NCBI RefSeq assembly: GCF_038024035.1
Contig: NZ_CP150664.1
Coordinates: 2,604,001 to 2,668,000 of the forward strand
Source: Polaribacter pacificus
GTDB taxonomy: Bacteria; Bacteroidota; Bacteroidia; Flavobacteriales; Flavobacteriaceae
Direction: 5' to 3'
Length of the DNA: 64,000 nucleotides
The position numbers were made by a program, and so were the translations under genes. The notes beneath the pieces were generated by a model that saw only the letters and a program-made list of their open reading frames with translations, did no database searches and was not told the DNA's origin. Numbering within the stretch: position 1 is the stretch's first letter; each line of letters starts with the position of its first letter. Shown piece after piece: positions 24,987 to 33,867 of the stretch.

Positions 24987-26294
24987 ATGGCTAAATTTGA
25001 ACTGAAGCTGCCTAAGATGGGCGAAAGTGTTGCAGAAGCAACGATTACTTCTTGGTTAAAAGAGGTAGGTGATAGCGTAGAATTGGATGAAGCAATCGTA
25101 GAAATTGCAACAGATAAAGTTGATTCTGAAGTTCCGAGTGAAGTTGAAGGTACCATTGTTGAGATTTTGTTTGAAAAAGACGATGTAGTTGCAGTAGGAG
25201 CTACTATCGCAATTATAGAAACAGAAGGAGGCGCAGTTGCTACTCCACCAAAAGCAGAAACTCAAAAAGTGGTTGAAGCAGTTCAAGAAACTGTTGAGCA
25301 AGCTAAAGAAAGCGTAGCTGATCCAATAGCTAAAAATTCTGAAAGCGGTAAATTTTATTCACCATTGGTTAGAAATATTGCTCAAAAAGAAGGAGTTTCT
25401 ATGCAAGAATTAGAAGCAATTTCTGGGCAAGGGAAAGATGGAAGAGTTACTAAAGATGATATTTTAGCATTTATAGAGCAACGTAATTCTGCTCCTAAGA
25501 AATCAGCAGACCAACCAGTAGCTGCAAGTCCAAAAGCACCAGTAGCCAAACAAGTAACCAAAGCAGCACCTGTTTCTGTAAATGGTGAAGATGAGGTTAT
25601 AGAAATGAGTAGAATGGGTAAATTGATTGCCAAGCACATGGTAGATTCTATTCAGACTTCAGCTCATGTACAATCATTTATAGAAATTGATGTAACCAAT
25701 ATTGTTAAATGGAGAAATAAAGTAAAGGATGCCTTTCTTAAAAGAGAAGGAGAGAAACTTACTTTTACACCTATTTTAATGCAAGCTGTTGCAACAACCA
25801 TAAAAAAATATCCAATGATCAATATCGCCATAGATGGAGATCATATTATAAAAAAGAAAAATATTAATTTAGGGATGGCAGCAGCCCTTGGTGATGGTAA
25901 CTTAATTGTTCCTGTTATAAAAAATGCAGATCAATTAAATTTGGTAGGTATGACTAAAGCAGTAAATGATTTAGCAAACAGAGCTAGAGGGAATCAATTA
26001 AAACCAGATGAAATCCAAGGAGGTACTTATACTGTAACCAACGTAGGAAGTTTTGGTTCTGTGATGGGAACACCAATCATTAACCAACCACAAGTAGCCA
26101 TATTAGCTTTAGGAGCTATTAGAAAAGTTCCTGCAGTTATAGAAACACCAGATGGTGATTTTATTGGAATCAGACAAAAAATGTTTGTATCACATTCTTA
26201 TGACCACAGAGTTGTTAATGGGGCATTAGGAGGAATGTTTATCAAAACCTTAAAAGAAATTATAGAGGCTTGGGATGTAAATCAAGATTTTTAA
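24987..26294 (+). CDS. 2-oxoacid dehydrogenase E2, dihydrolipoamide acyltransferase (BCKDH/OGDH type)
   Basis: 435 residues. One lipoyl domain at 1-78 with the lipoyl lysine in 'EIATDKVDSEVPS'. A peripheral subunit-binding domain at about 127-163 ('YSPLVRNIAQKEGVS', 'GQGKDGRVTKDDI'). The catalytic domain runs from about 205 to 435, with 'HSYDHRVVNGALGG' holding the active-site His. The 'PKMGESVAEATIT' start is typical of branched-chain or 2-oxoglutarate E2 rather than pyruvate E2. No E1 or E3 gene is adjacent. It is monocistronic, between its own promoter and terminator. Confidence 0.9.
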   Translation: MAKFELKLPKMGESVAEATITSWLKEVGDSVELDEAIVEIATDKVDSEVPSEVEGTIVEILFEKDDVVAVGATIAIIETEGGAVATPPKAETQKVVEAVQETVEQAKESVADPIAKNSESGKFYSPLVRNIAQKEGVSMQELEAISGQGKDGRVTKDDILAFIEQRNSAPKKSADQPVAASPKAPVAKQVTKAAPVSVNGEDEVIEMSRMGKLIAKHMVDSIQTSAHVQSFIEIDVTNIVKWRNKVKDAFLKREGEKLTFTPILMQAVATTIKKYPMINIAIDGDHIIKKKNINLGMAAALGDGNLIVPVIKNADQLNLVGMTKAVNDLANRARGNQLKPDEIQGGTYTVTNVGSFGSVMGTPIINQPQVAILALGAIRKVPAVIETPDGDFIGIRQKMFVSHSYDHRVVNGALGGMFIKTLKEIIEAWDVNQDF

Positions 26295-26320
26295 ATCCCT
26301 CTTTATTGAAAACCATATAA

Positions 26321-26354
26321 AAAACGTTCGTAGTCATTTACGAACGTTTTTTTT
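26321..26354 (+). terminator. Intrinsic terminator after the E2 gene
   Basis: CGTTCGTA (26325-26332) pairs with TACGAACG (26339-26346) around a six-base loop, followed by eight T. Confidence 0.9.
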
Positions 26355-26488
26355 GTGATATGCTCATGTAGTTTATGGTAAAGCTTCTTTTTAAAAATTG
26401 AAAAGAAACCTAAAAAACTCAAATAAATAAAGTTTTATTTAGCCATTACAATATTTGAAAGTATCTTTATAACCTAAATGTAAATTCA

Positions 26489-27211
26489 ATGAAAAAAATA
26501 CTTATTTTATTTGTGATGGCATTTGCTGTCAATACCTATGCGCAAGAAACGACTTTATTGCGTTTAAAATACCAAAAAGGTGACATGTATGAAACTGTCA
26601 TTAAGCAAAGTGTTGCTTCGCCTCAGATGATGATGGATATGACCATGACTTCAGAAGTTAAGATTACAGATTCTAATGCAAAAAACTTTTCTAGCGAAAC
26701 AAAGTTCAGTAAAATTGTTATGGACATGATGCAAGGAGAAATGGCTTTTAGCTATGATTCTAGCAAAAGTGATGATGAATTGGATGAGGTTGGAATGATG
26801 TTAAAAGGACAAATGGGTCCAATTTTAGAGTCAGTGATCTATTCTAAAGGCGATGTGTTTGGAAATGTGTTAGAAGCGAAGGCTGAGCCTAGTTTTCAAG
26901 GATCAGAAAATGTTGGTGAAAGCAATATTGTCTATCCAGAAAATGCAGTTAAAGTAGGGGATACCTTTACGATGGAAAAAGAGAACAATGGAATGAAATT
27001 AAATTTCACTTTTGAAGTAACTTCAATGACTTCTAAGCTTGTTGGTTTGTCAATTAAAGGATCTGTTGCTGGTGCAGGAGGTGATATCAAAGGAACTATG
27101 TCTGTTGATAGAGCAACTGGTGTAACCTTAAACTCAGATATTACTACCAAAATTGACCAAGGAGGACAAGAAGTAACTACTGTGGTAAAAGTGACTACAA
27201 CTAAAAAATAA
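26489..27211 (+). CDS. Secreted DUF6263-like protein
   Basis: 240 residues. A signal peptide is clear: 'MKKILILFVMAFAVNTYAQE' with cleavage after 'TYA'. The mature part has 'LLRLKYQKGDMYETVIKQSV', seen as 'LRLKYQKGDMYE', and a C-terminal half of alternating beta strands ('GDTFTMEKENNGMKLNFTF', 'GTMSVDRATG') similar to DUF6263 proteins of Bacteroidota. The region has many Met residues ('MMMDMTMT'). The function is not known. It lies between two terminators, so it is monocistronic. Confidence 0.75.
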   Translation: MKKILILFVMAFAVNTYAQETTLLRLKYQKGDMYETVIKQSVASPQMMMDMTMTSEVKITDSNAKNFSSETKFSKIVMDMMQGEMAFSYDSSKSDDELDEVGMMLKGQMGPILESVIYSKGDVFGNVLEAKAEPSFQGSENVGESNIVYPENAVKVGDTFTMEKENNGMKLNFTFEVTSMTSKLVGLSIKGSVAGAGGDIKGTMSVDRATGVTLNSDITTKIDQGGQEVTTVVKVTTTKK

Positions 27212-27232
27212 TTAGCTTATATTTTTAGCAAT

Positions 27233-27260
27233 AAAAAATCCAGCATTTGCTGGATTTTTT
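27233..27260. terminator. Bidirectional terminator
   Basis: AAAAAATCCAGC pairs with GCTGGATTTTTT around a short ATT/T loop, between the convergent DUF6263-like and aspartoacylase-like genes. It ends at the stop codon of the latter. Confidence 0.9.
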
Positions 27261-28207
27261 TATTGTTCTACACTTACGTGGAAAAGCGCATTTCCTTTGT
27301 TGATAATTGGAGCGTTGTTAATGCCAAAGACTGCACAATCATAAGGAGCGTAAATTTTCTTTTCGAATTCTCCAAAAGGATCTTGAATAATACCAAGAAC
27401 ATCTTTCTTTTTAACCCAACTTCCGTTTTTAACTTTAATAGTTACAAGACCTGAGTATTTTGCACGTATCCATTTTGATTTTGTTATAATTCGCTGTTTT
27501 TTTTCAGTGGGTTTTCCTGGTAGCATACCTAAGTATTTAAGTACGTTCAATGTGCCATTAACTCCGTGTTTAATAACCTCCGTGTCAATATTTTTAGATT
27601 TCCCTCCTTCAAAAAGCAGGACTGTTTTTCCTAGTTTATGCAGTGTTTCTCTTAAAGACTTTGCGATGTAGTCAGAGTTTATAACATAAGGGGCTCCAAA
27701 TACTTTTGCAAGTTCTAAAGTTTTAGGTTCGCTAAGTACGCCTCTTATTTGTGGAATATTATCCAATTCTGCACCCCCTGTATGAAAGTCAATGACATAA
27801 TCAACCAAGGGGGCTATTTCTGTTCTAAATAAATAAGCAAATTGACCTGCTAAAGAACCGTTTAGGTTTCCAGGAAACATACGGTTTAAATCTCTTCCGT
27901 CAGGAAATTCTCTAGTCTGGATTAGATAGCCAAAAATATTGAAAACAGGAATGCATATAATAGTTCCTGTCTTGGGAATGTTGTGTTTTTTTTTGATAAG
28001 TTTTCTAACGATAGCAACACCGTTTACTTCGTCTCCATGAACCCCGGCAAGTAGTAAAACAACTGGGCCATCTTTTTTAGAACGCTCTACAATTACAGGA
28101 ACTTTTAATGGAGTTCTTGTGTGTAGTTTAACCACTTCTAAATCTAGAAATGCACTTCCTCCCTTAGGGACTTCTGTGCCTAAAATAACAAAGTTTTTAC
28201 TCGACAT
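27260..28207 (-). CDS. Succinylglutamate desuccinylase/aspartoacylase-like zinc hydrolase
   Basis: 315 residues of the AstE/AspA family (carboxypeptidase-like zinc fold). Zinc ligands are visible as H57-x-x-E60 in 'GVHGDEVNG' and H142 in 'DFHTGG'; '[10 protein letters not shown]' is the family substrate loop. The C-terminal 80 residues form a small beta domain ('[18 protein letters not shown]'). Overlaps rimK by 11 bases. The classic substrates (succinylglutamate, N-acetylaspartate) are unlikely in this context. An inferred possibility is removal of groups or residues made by the neighbouring RimK. Confidence 0.88.
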   Translation of the reverse strand: MSSKNFVILGTEVPKGGSAFLDLEVVKLHTRTPLKVPVIVERSKKDGPVVLLLAGVHGDEVNGVAIVRKLIKKKHNIPKTGTIICIPVFNIFGYLIQTREFPDGRDLNRMFPGNLNGSLAGQFAYLFRTEIAPLVDYVIDFHTGGAELDNIPQIRGVLSEPKTLELAKVFGAPYVINSDYIAKSLRETLHKLGKTVLLFEGGKSKNIDTEVIKHGVNGTLNVLKYLGMLPGKPTEKKQRIITKSKWIRAKYSGLVTIKVKNGSWVKKKDVLGIIQDPFGEFEKKIYAPYDCAVFGINNAPIINKGNALFHVSVEQ

Positions 28208-29072
28208 TTAATTCTAAATAGCGGATGATTTCTTTAGCGATATTTCGTTTCGTAGCAATTTCAATACCTTCTAAGCCAGGAGAAGAGTTTACCTCTAAAA
28301 CTAGAGGTCCTTTAGACGATTGAAGCATGTCTACACCTGCAACACTAAGTCCTAATGCTTTTGTAGCTTTTAAAGCAGTTCTTTCTTCGTCGTCAGTCAA
28401 CTCAATCACAGTTGCGTTTCCGCCACGGTGAAGATTTGATCTAAACTCACCTTCTTTACCTTGTCTCTTCATAGCTCCAACAACTTTTCCATCAACCACA
28501 AAAGCTCTAATATCTGCTCCTCCAGCTTCTTTAATAAACTCTTGAGCAATTACTCTAGCTCCAAGTCCATTAAATGCTTCAAGTACAGAAGTTGCGGCGT
28601 TTTTGGTCTCTGCAAGTACCACTCCTAAACCTTGAGTTCCTTCTAGTAATTTTAAAACTAGTGGTGCTCCACCAACAGATTCTACCACGTGTTCAACATC
28701 TTTAGTATAGTTGGTAAACACTGTTTTTGGAAGTCCAACACCAGCTCTTGCTAAGATCTGTAAACTACTCAGTTTATCTCTAGACCTTACCAATGCTTGA
28801 GAGGTGGTTGTGGTAAATACTTTCATCATTTCAAACTGTCTAATTACAGCAGTACCGTAAAAAGTAACAGAAGCTCCAATTCTAGGAATAATAGCATCAA
28901 TCCCTGTAATGTATTCTCCTTTATAGAAAATTTTAGGTGATTTTTTTTCTATTTCTATATTGCATTTTAGATGATCCACGACAGTAACTTCATGCCCTCT
29001 TTTTTGAGCAGCTTCTACCAGTCTTCTAGTTGAATACAATTTTGGATTTCTTGATAAAATGACAATTTTCAT
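28197..29072 (-). CDS. rimK: RimK-type ATP-grasp glutamate ligase
   Basis: 291 residues, full length. The N-terminal '[18 protein letters not shown]', '[15 protein letters not shown]', the ATP-grasp motifs '[19 protein letters not shown]', '[20 protein letters not shown]' and the Mg-binding '[17 protein letters not shown]' (each shown in part) match RimK, which adds glutamates to the C-terminus of ribosomal protein S6. It sits between a retropepsin-like protease gene (one base away) and an aspartoacylase-like gene (11-base overlap), so one transcript is near certain. Confidence 0.93.
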   Translation of the reverse strand: MKIVILSRNPKLYSTRRLVEAAQKRGHEVTVVDHLKCNIEIEKKSPKIFYKGEYITGIDAIIPRIGASVTFYGTAVIRQFEMMKVFTTTTSQALVRSRDKLSSLQILARAGVGLPKTVFTNYTKDVEHVVESVGGAPLVLKLLEGTQGLGVVLAETKNAATSVLEAFNGLGARVIAQEFIKEAGGADIRAFVVDGKVVGAMKRQGKEGEFRSNLHRGGNATVIELTDDEERTALKATKALGLSVAGVDMLQSSKGPLVLEVNSSPGLEGIEIATKRNIAKEIIRYLELNVE

Positions 29073-29073
29073 G

Positions 29074-29514
29074 TTATGAGCTTTTTTTTGATTTGAATGA
29101 AGAGTTTTTGATAGAAGGATCTACAATAAATTTATTGTTTAAGAATTTTCGTCCTAAAAGGATCGGATATTTCATGTCGCTTCTTTCGCTTAAGGTTAAT
29201 TCTATTGGATAGATTTCATTAAATAAAACTACAGTAGTTTTGATGACGAAACGCTCTTCAGACAATCCGTTTGAGCTTTTGACTAACTTTTTACTATAAT
29301 TTTTAGTTTGATACACTTTCTCATTATAATGAATATGTGTAGGGTCTAAAAGTGTGAATTTAATAAAATTTTGATCATCTACAGTGAACTCTTCAATTTT
29401 ATGACTGTGAATAGATGAGGTAAAAGCACCTGTATCGGTTTTTGCTTCAATTTCAAATAAATTAAATTCTGGAAAATCAATTTTATCAAATCTTCCAATC
29501 AATTTTTTTGACAT
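29074..29514 (-). CDS. RimB-like retropepsin-type protease (DUF785, 'ATP-dependent zinc protease')
   Basis: About 146 residues from the ATG at 29514; an upstream in-frame ATG at 29535 adds seven. It has the single pepsin-like motif '[16 protein letters not shown]', with the catalytic Asp in 'DTGA', and '[10 protein letters not shown]' near the end, as in the DUF785/Zn_protease family. The RimK partner RimB of Pseudomonas belongs to this family. One base separates it from rimK. The preceding operon context (a promoter in 29536-29570) is not clear. Confidence 0.85.
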   Translation of the reverse strand: MSKKLIGRFDKIDFPEFNLFEIEAKTDTGAFTSSIHSHKIEEFTVDDQNFIKFTLLDPTHIHYNEKVYQTKNYSKKLVKSSNGLSEERFVIKTTVVLFNEIYPIELTLSERSDMKYPILLGRKFLNNKFIVDPSIKNSSFKSKKSS

Positions 29515-29571
29515 AGTGTCTATTGTATTATCCAATTTTATGATGCTAAGGTATTACTTAAAAATGACATC

Positions 29572-29602
29572 AAAAAAAAAGGAACTCAAATAGTAGAGTT
29601 CC
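29572..29602 (-). terminator. Terminator of the pdhA-pdhC operon
   Basis: On the minus strand GGAACTC (29602-29596) pairs with GAGTTCC (29587-29581), followed by nine T. It is 27 bases beyond the pdhC stop. Confidence 0.88.
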
Positions 29603-29628
29603 TCTTTGTTGTTTATCTGTGTTTAGAG

Positions 29629-31266
29629 CTATGCCAGCATGGTAACTGGATTCTCTAAATAAGTTTTTAATGTTTGTAAAAACTGAGCTCCAACGGCACC
29701 GTCAACAGTTCTGTGATCACATGCTAGGGTTACTTTCATGGTGTTTCCAACTACAATTTGACCGTTCTTAACCACTGGCTTTTCTACAATAGCTCCAACG
29801 GATAAAATTGCAGAATTAGGTTGATTAATTATCGATGTAAATTCTTGGATTCCAAACATTCCTAAATTAGAAATAGTAAAGGTGCTTCCTTGCATTTCTG
29901 CAGGTGAAATTTTCTTATTTCTAGCTTTGCCTGCTAAATCTCTAACAGATGCTCCAATTTGAGTAAGACTCATTTGGTCTGTGAATTTTAAAACAGGAAC
30001 AACCAATCCTTCGTCTACAGCTACCGCAACTCCAATATGAATTTGGCTCTTGTACACTGTAGCTTCTTCTGTCCAACTAGTGTTTACTTGTGGATGTTTT
30101 TTTAATGCCATCGCACAGGCTTTAACAACCATATCGTTAAAAGATACTTTGGTATCTGGAATCGCATTGATTGTTTTTCTAGAGGCCATAGAGTTTTCCA
30201 TGTCTACTTCTATAGTTAAATAAAAGTGTGGAGCATTAAATTTTGAGTTCCCCAAAGATTTGGCAATGGCTTTTCTCATTTGTGAGTTTTTCACCAACTC
30301 TTCATGTTCTTCTCCTGCAGGAACAAATGCTGCAACAGGTGCATTGTTTGTAGCGCTACTGGTTGTTTGCTTAACAGTAGTAGAAGCCGCAGCTGGCGTA
30401 TAATTTTCTACATCCTTCTTTATAATTCGTCCATTTTCTCCAGAACCAGCCAGTGCTGATAATTGGATTCCTTTGTCTTTTGCTATTTTTTTTGCCAAAG
30501 GAGAGGCTAAAATTCGACCTCCTGTTTGGGTTGTCTCTTGAGTGATTTGAGTTGTTTGAGTTTCTGAAGCTTTTGCAGCTTCTTTTGGTTTGTCTTCTGT
30601 TGTCTTAGCATCAGAAGATGAAGATTCAGAAAGAGTTCCAGCTTTGTGTGCAGCTACTACTGCGCTTACATCTGTACCGTCTTTACCAATAATAGCTAAC
30701 AAACTATCTACAGGAGCACTTTCTCCTTCTTGAACACCAATGTATAATAAGGTCCCCTCGTTAAAAGACTCAAATTCCATGGTTGCTTTGTCTGTTTCAA
30801 TCTCGGCTAAAATATCACCTTCTTCTATTTTGTCACCAACAATTTTTAACCAGCTTGCTACAGTTCCATCAGTCATGGTATCGCTTAAACGAGGCATGGT
30901 AATGATTATAACACCTTCTGGTATTTGAGTGCTTTCGGTACTTGTATTTACTGTTTCTTTTTGTGGTTCTGCTTCAGTTTGTGGTTCTGATGTTTCTGCT
31001 TGATTAAGCAGCGCTGTAATATCTTCATCCTTATCACCGATAACAGCCAATAGGCTATCAACAGGAGCGCTTTCTCCTTCTTGAACACCAATGTATAATA
31101 AAGTTCCTTCGTTAAAAGACTCAAACTCCATTGTTGCTTTATCAGTCTCAATCTCGGCTAGAATATCACCTTCTTCAATGGTGTCGCCAATGTTTTTTAA
31201 CCATTTAGCAACTACACCTTCTTCCATGGTGTCGCTTAAACGGGGCATATTTACTACTATTGCCAT
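29629..31266 (-). CDS. pdhC: Pyruvate dehydrogenase E2, dihydrolipoamide acetyltransferase
   Basis: 545 residues. Two lipoyl domains (about 1-78 and 119-196) with lipoyl lysines K43 and K160, both in 'EIETDKATMEFES'. Residues 30-74 and 147-191 are identical over 45 positions although the DNA differs at silent sites. A subunit-binding domain is at about 263-300 ('ASPLAKKIAKDKGI', 'GSGENGRIIKKDV'). The catalytic domain follows, with 'CDHRTVDGAVGAQFL'. It is 14 bases downstream of pdhA in the same operon. Converts the acetyl group from E1 to acetyl-CoA. Confidence 0.95.
   Translation of the reverse strand: MAIVVNMPRLSDTMEEGVVAKWLKNIGDTIEEGDILAEIETDKATMEFESFNEGTLLYIGVQEGESAPVDSLLAVIGDKDEDITALLNQAETSEPQTEAEPQKETVNTSTESTQIPEGVIIITMPRLSDTMTDGTVASWLKIVGDKIEEGDILAEIETDKATMEFESFNEGTLLYIGVQEGESAPVDSLLAIIGKDGTDVSAVVAAHKAGTLSESSSSDAKTTEDKPKEAAKASETQTTQITQETTQTGGRILASPLAKKIAKDKGIQLSALAGSGENGRIIKKDVENYTPAAASTTVKQTTSSATNNAPVAAFVPAGEEHEELVKNSQMRKAIAKSLGNSKFNAPHFYLTIEVDMENSMASRKTINAIPDTKVSFNDMVVKACAMALKKHPQVNTSWTEEATVYKSQIHIGVAVAVDEGLVVPVLKFTDQMSLTQIGASVRDLAGKARNKKISPAEMQGSTFTISNLGMFGIQEFTSIINQPNSAILSVGAIVEKPVVKNGQIVVGNTMKVTLACDHRTVDGAVGAQFLQTLKTYLENPVTMLA
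30694..31179 (-). repeat. Internal duplication of lipoyl-domain coding sequence
   Basis: Segments 31045-31179 and 30694-30828, offset by 351 bases, encode the same 45 residues with only synonymous differences. A tandem lipoyl-domain duplication within pdhC. Confidence 0.85.
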
Positions 31267-31280
31267 AATGCTGTCTCGAT

Positions 31281-32270
31281 TTATTTAATAAAAGGATAAT
31301 TTTCTTGATCGTATACCACGTCGTATAGTTGATTTACTTCAGGATATGGAGAGTTTTCTGCAAATTCTTCACATTCTTTTACCAAGTCTTTTACCTCTTG
31401 ATCAATTGCCTTAATTTCTTCGGCACTTGCGTAATTATTTTCTTTAATAATGTTTAACACCTGAGTGATAGGGTCAATTTTCTTATACTCTTCTACTTCA
31501 TCTTTAGTTCTATAGTGTTGTGCATCAGACATTGAGTGTCCTCTATATCTATAGGTTTTCATTTCTAAAAATGTAGGGCCATCTCCACGTCTTGCTCTTT
31601 GAATTGCTTCATCTACTGCTTCTGCAACCTTAATTGGGTTCATCCCATCAACAGGTCCACAAGGCATTTCATAGCCCAAACCAAGTTTCCAGATATCTGT
31701 ATGATTAGCCGTTCTTTCTACAGAAGTTCCCATAGCGTATCCATTGTTTTCTACAATAAAAACAACTGGAAGTTTCCAATTCATAGCCATGTTAAACGTT
31801 TCGTGTAAAGAACCTTGCCTTGCAGCACCATCACCAAAATAGGTTAAGGTAACTCCATCGTTTCCGGCGTATTTATCACCAAAAGCAATTCCAGCTCCTA
31901 AAGGTATTTGACCACCAACAATTCCATGTCCTCCATAAAACCCTTTTTCCTTAGAAAAAATATGCATAGAACCACCCATTCCTTTAGAGGTACCAGTAAC
32001 TTTTCCATACAATTCTGCCATTACCGCTTTTGGATCAACACCCATACCAATAGGTTGAACGTGATTACGATAAGCAGTAATCATTTTATCTTTACCCAAT
32101 TCCATCGCGTGTAAAGAACCTGCTAAAACAGCCTCTTGGCCGTTATATAGGTGTAAAAAACCTCTTACTTTTTGTTGGATATAAACAGCGGCTAATTTAT
32201 CTTCAAACTTTCTCCAAAAAAGCATGTCCCTGTACCAATTGATGTAAGTTTCTTTAGTGATTTTTTTCAT
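31281..32270 (-). CDS. pdhA: Pyruvate dehydrogenase E1 component, alpha subunit
   Basis: 329 residues. Thiamine diphosphate-dependent decarboxylation of pyruvate as an alpha2-beta2 E1. 'GFLHLYNGQEA', 'HVQPIGMG', 'KGMGGSMHIF', the ThDP-binding 'YFGDGAARQGSLHET' and 'VENNGYAMGTS' (GDG...NN motif), and the phospho-loop-like 'YRYRGHSMSDAQHYR' are visible. The beta subunit (pdhB) is not in this window, which is usual in flavobacteria, where pdhB lies elsewhere. First gene of the pdhA-pdhC operon. Confidence 0.95.
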   Translation of the reverse strand: MKKITKETYINWYRDMLFWRKFEDKLAAVYIQQKVRGFLHLYNGQEAVLAGSLHAMELGKDKMITAYRNHVQPIGMGVDPKAVMAELYGKVTGTSKGMGGSMHIFSKEKGFYGGHGIVGGQIPLGAGIAFGDKYAGNDGVTLTYFGDGAARQGSLHETFNMAMNWKLPVVFIVENNGYAMGTSVERTANHTDIWKLGLGYEMPCGPVDGMNPIKVAEAVDEAIQRARRGDGPTFLEMKTYRYRGHSMSDAQHYRTKDEVEEYKKIDPITQVLNIIKENNYASAEEIKAIDQEVKDLVKECEEFAENSPYPEVNQLYDVVYDQENYPFIK

Positions 32271-32326
32271 TGTTAAATTAATTGTTTGTAATGTTTTACT
32301 GAGTTCTCTTCTCTTGATGCAAAAGG

Positions 32327-32334
32327 CAAAAATA
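32327..32334 (-). promoter_or_regulatory. -7 element of the pdhA-pdhC operon
   Basis: Minus strand TATTTTTG, an exact TAnnTTTG, about 57 bases upstream of the pdhA ATG. No good TTG partner is visible in the AT-rich flank. Confidence 0.5.
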
Positions 32335-32420
32335 GCAGTTTTTTATAATTAAAAAAAACGGGAAGTATAAAAAAACAATAAGTTTTTATCAGGGCTGTTA
32401 TTTATAAAAATATGGCTTGA

Positions 32421-33077
32421 CTACTCTTTTACAATTAAGAGTGTAGCAACGGCTCCTGTGGCTAAATTCCATTCGTTGGCAGAAATTAAGGACCCAGCAT
32501 CATCATAAACCTTAAAAGCTGCAGTATTAGGGCCTGAAGTCCCTTGATTTAATGCTTTAATCCCTATTTTATTAACCCCTTTTACAAGTGGAATTTTAAA
32601 TTCTTGATAATTTTGCTCAAGCACGATATTGTAAATTGCAGGAATTCCGTTAATATAGATTGTTACACGGTCACCATCAGGGTACTGATGATCTCTACAA
32701 ATTATTCGAACGTATTTTGAGTCACTTCTAAAGCTACCTAGATCTTGGTCCACTCTTTTAAATCGCCCATTGATGATTTTGAAAGCTTTAGCCATTCTTT
32801 CTTCTGCAAGGGTTTCATTAGAAATAATCCCTTTGTACTTTAATTCACGTTCAATATCAGAAAGTGATTTTTTCTTATCGGCAATCTTTTTTGCATTTTT
32901 AAAACCTTCATCAGAATTAAAAGTAAGCAGCTCTGGTTTGCTGTCTACTTTGGTTGGCTTAATCGTCAAAGGAATTTTTACCGTTTTGGTTTTTCCTTTG
33001 GTGTTCTCAATTTGAGCCGTTACAGTAAAACTGAACAAGGTAAAAAAATAGAAAAATATGTGTGTACTTGTTTTCAA
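32421..33077 (-). CDS. Secreted protein with a C-terminal beta-sandwich-like domain
   Basis: 218 residues, not recognised as a named family. The signal peptide 'FFYFFTLFSFTVTAQIE' cleaves near residue 22. Residues 60-110 are charged and probably helical. Residues 118-218 alternate strands and turns ('DGDRVTIYINGIPAIYN', 'GVNKIGIKALNQGTSGPNTA', in part), resembling a small carbohydrate-binding or Ig-like module. It probably functions in the periplasm or outside the cell. It stands alone with an exact -7 element 25 bases upstream. Confidence 0.75.
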   Translation of the reverse strand: MKTSTHIFFYFFTLFSFTVTAQIENTKGKTKTVKIPLTIKPTKVDSKPELLTFNSDEGFKNAKKIADKKKSLSDIERELKYKGIISNETLAEERMAKAFKIINGRFKRVDQDLGSFRSDSKYVRIICRDHQYPDGDRVTIYINGIPAIYNIVLEQNYQEFKIPLVKGVNKIGIKALNQGTSGPNTAAFKVYDDAGSLISANEWNLATGAVATLLIVKE

Positions 33078-33101
33078 TTCAGTGTTTTAGTTCTAATACT
33101 A

Positions 33102-33109
33102 CAAATATA
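33102..33109 (-). promoter_or_regulatory. -7 element of the secreted protein gene
   Basis: Minus strand TATATTTG, an exact TAnnTTTG, 25 bases upstream of the ATG at 33077. Confidence 0.5.
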
Positions 33110-33153
33110 ATACCGATTTATTAGCTTTGGTCTTTATAGTGTGTTAAAACTTA

Positions 33154-33819
33154 CTATTGGATAGAGAAATCAAAATAGTTGTTAGGAAAGGGTTCGTTTC
33201 TCAAGGTAAAATGCCACCATTCATTTTCATAGGGCTTAAAGCCATGCTGCAACATTAAATTTCTCAATAGCAATCGATTTGCTTTTTGTGTTTTGTTTAA
33301 TTGCTGGTGCAAAGGGTGAGATTCTTTTCCAAAGAAATCATAGGGGCTTCCCATGTCTAATGGGCTTCCTGATTTTGCATCGACAATGGTAAGATCTACC
33401 GTGCTACCTCTAGAATGTCCAGATTTTGAAGCAATATATCCCTGTTTAAACAACTCTGATTTAGGAACTTTTGGATAAAACTCATTTTTCATTAAGGTGT
33501 CGCTTAACTTTTTAGCCCAGCGAACAAAATGATCAACGGCTTTTTGAGGTCTGTAGGCATCGTAAATTTTAAGGCTCAAACCAAAAGGTTCTAATTGTTT
33601 CTGAACCTTGATCAAGGCTTTAGCAGTGGGTGCGGTAACGATGAGCTTGTTTTTAATATAGCCATCAATGGGCTTGCCGATAAAGTTATGAGTACCCAGA
33701 TATCTCAGTTCTATCTGAATAGAGGGAGCCAACTCATTTAAGTACACAAAATTAGTGGGTAGTTGTTGTCCAAGTATAGAAGTGCTTACAAAAAATAGGA
33801 GTAGGGCTAATTTTTTCAT
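33154..33819 (-). CDS. D-Ala-D-Ala dipeptidase (M15D, VanX/DdpX-like)
   Basis: 221 residues with a signal peptide ('LALLLFFVSTSILGQQ'). All VanX landmarks are present: R90 in 'DAYRPQKAVDHF', the zinc ligands H135 and D142 in 'SGHSRGSTVDLTI', and E200 with H203 in 'NEWWHF'. It should hydrolyse D-Ala-D-Ala in the periplasm, for peptidoglycan turnover. No vanH/vanA-like ligase is nearby, so a glycopeptide-resistance role is not supported. Monocistronic; its -7 element abuts the start codon. Confidence 0.9.
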   Translation of the reverse strand: MKKLALLLFFVSTSILGQQLPTNFVYLNELAPSIQIELRYLGTHNFIGKPIDGYIKNKLIVTAPTAKALIKVQKQLEPFGLSLKIYDAYRPQKAVDHFVRWAKKLSDTLMKNEFYPKVPKSELFKQGYIASKSGHSRGSTVDLTIVDAKSGSPLDMGSPYDFFGKESHPLHQQLNKTQKANRLLLRNLMLQHGFKPYENEWWHFTLRNEPFPNNYFDFSIQ

Positions 33820-33823
33820 ATTC

Positions 33824-33831
33824 CAAAAATA
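33824..33831 (-). promoter_or_regulatory. -7 element at the M15 dipeptidase start
   Basis: Minus strand TATTTTTG, an exact TAnnTTTG, ending four bases before the ATG at 33819; the transcript would be nearly leaderless. Confidence 0.4.
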
Positions 33832-33867
33832 GTAAAAATTACACAGTTGTTTTTTTAGGAAAAGCTA

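Noticed and set aside
33154..33819. Vancomycin-resistance cluster on the basis of the VanX-like gene
   Set aside because: No vanH-, vanA/B- or vanRS-like gene occurs within several kilobases, and Gram-negative bacteria use such dipeptidases for peptidoglycan turnover.
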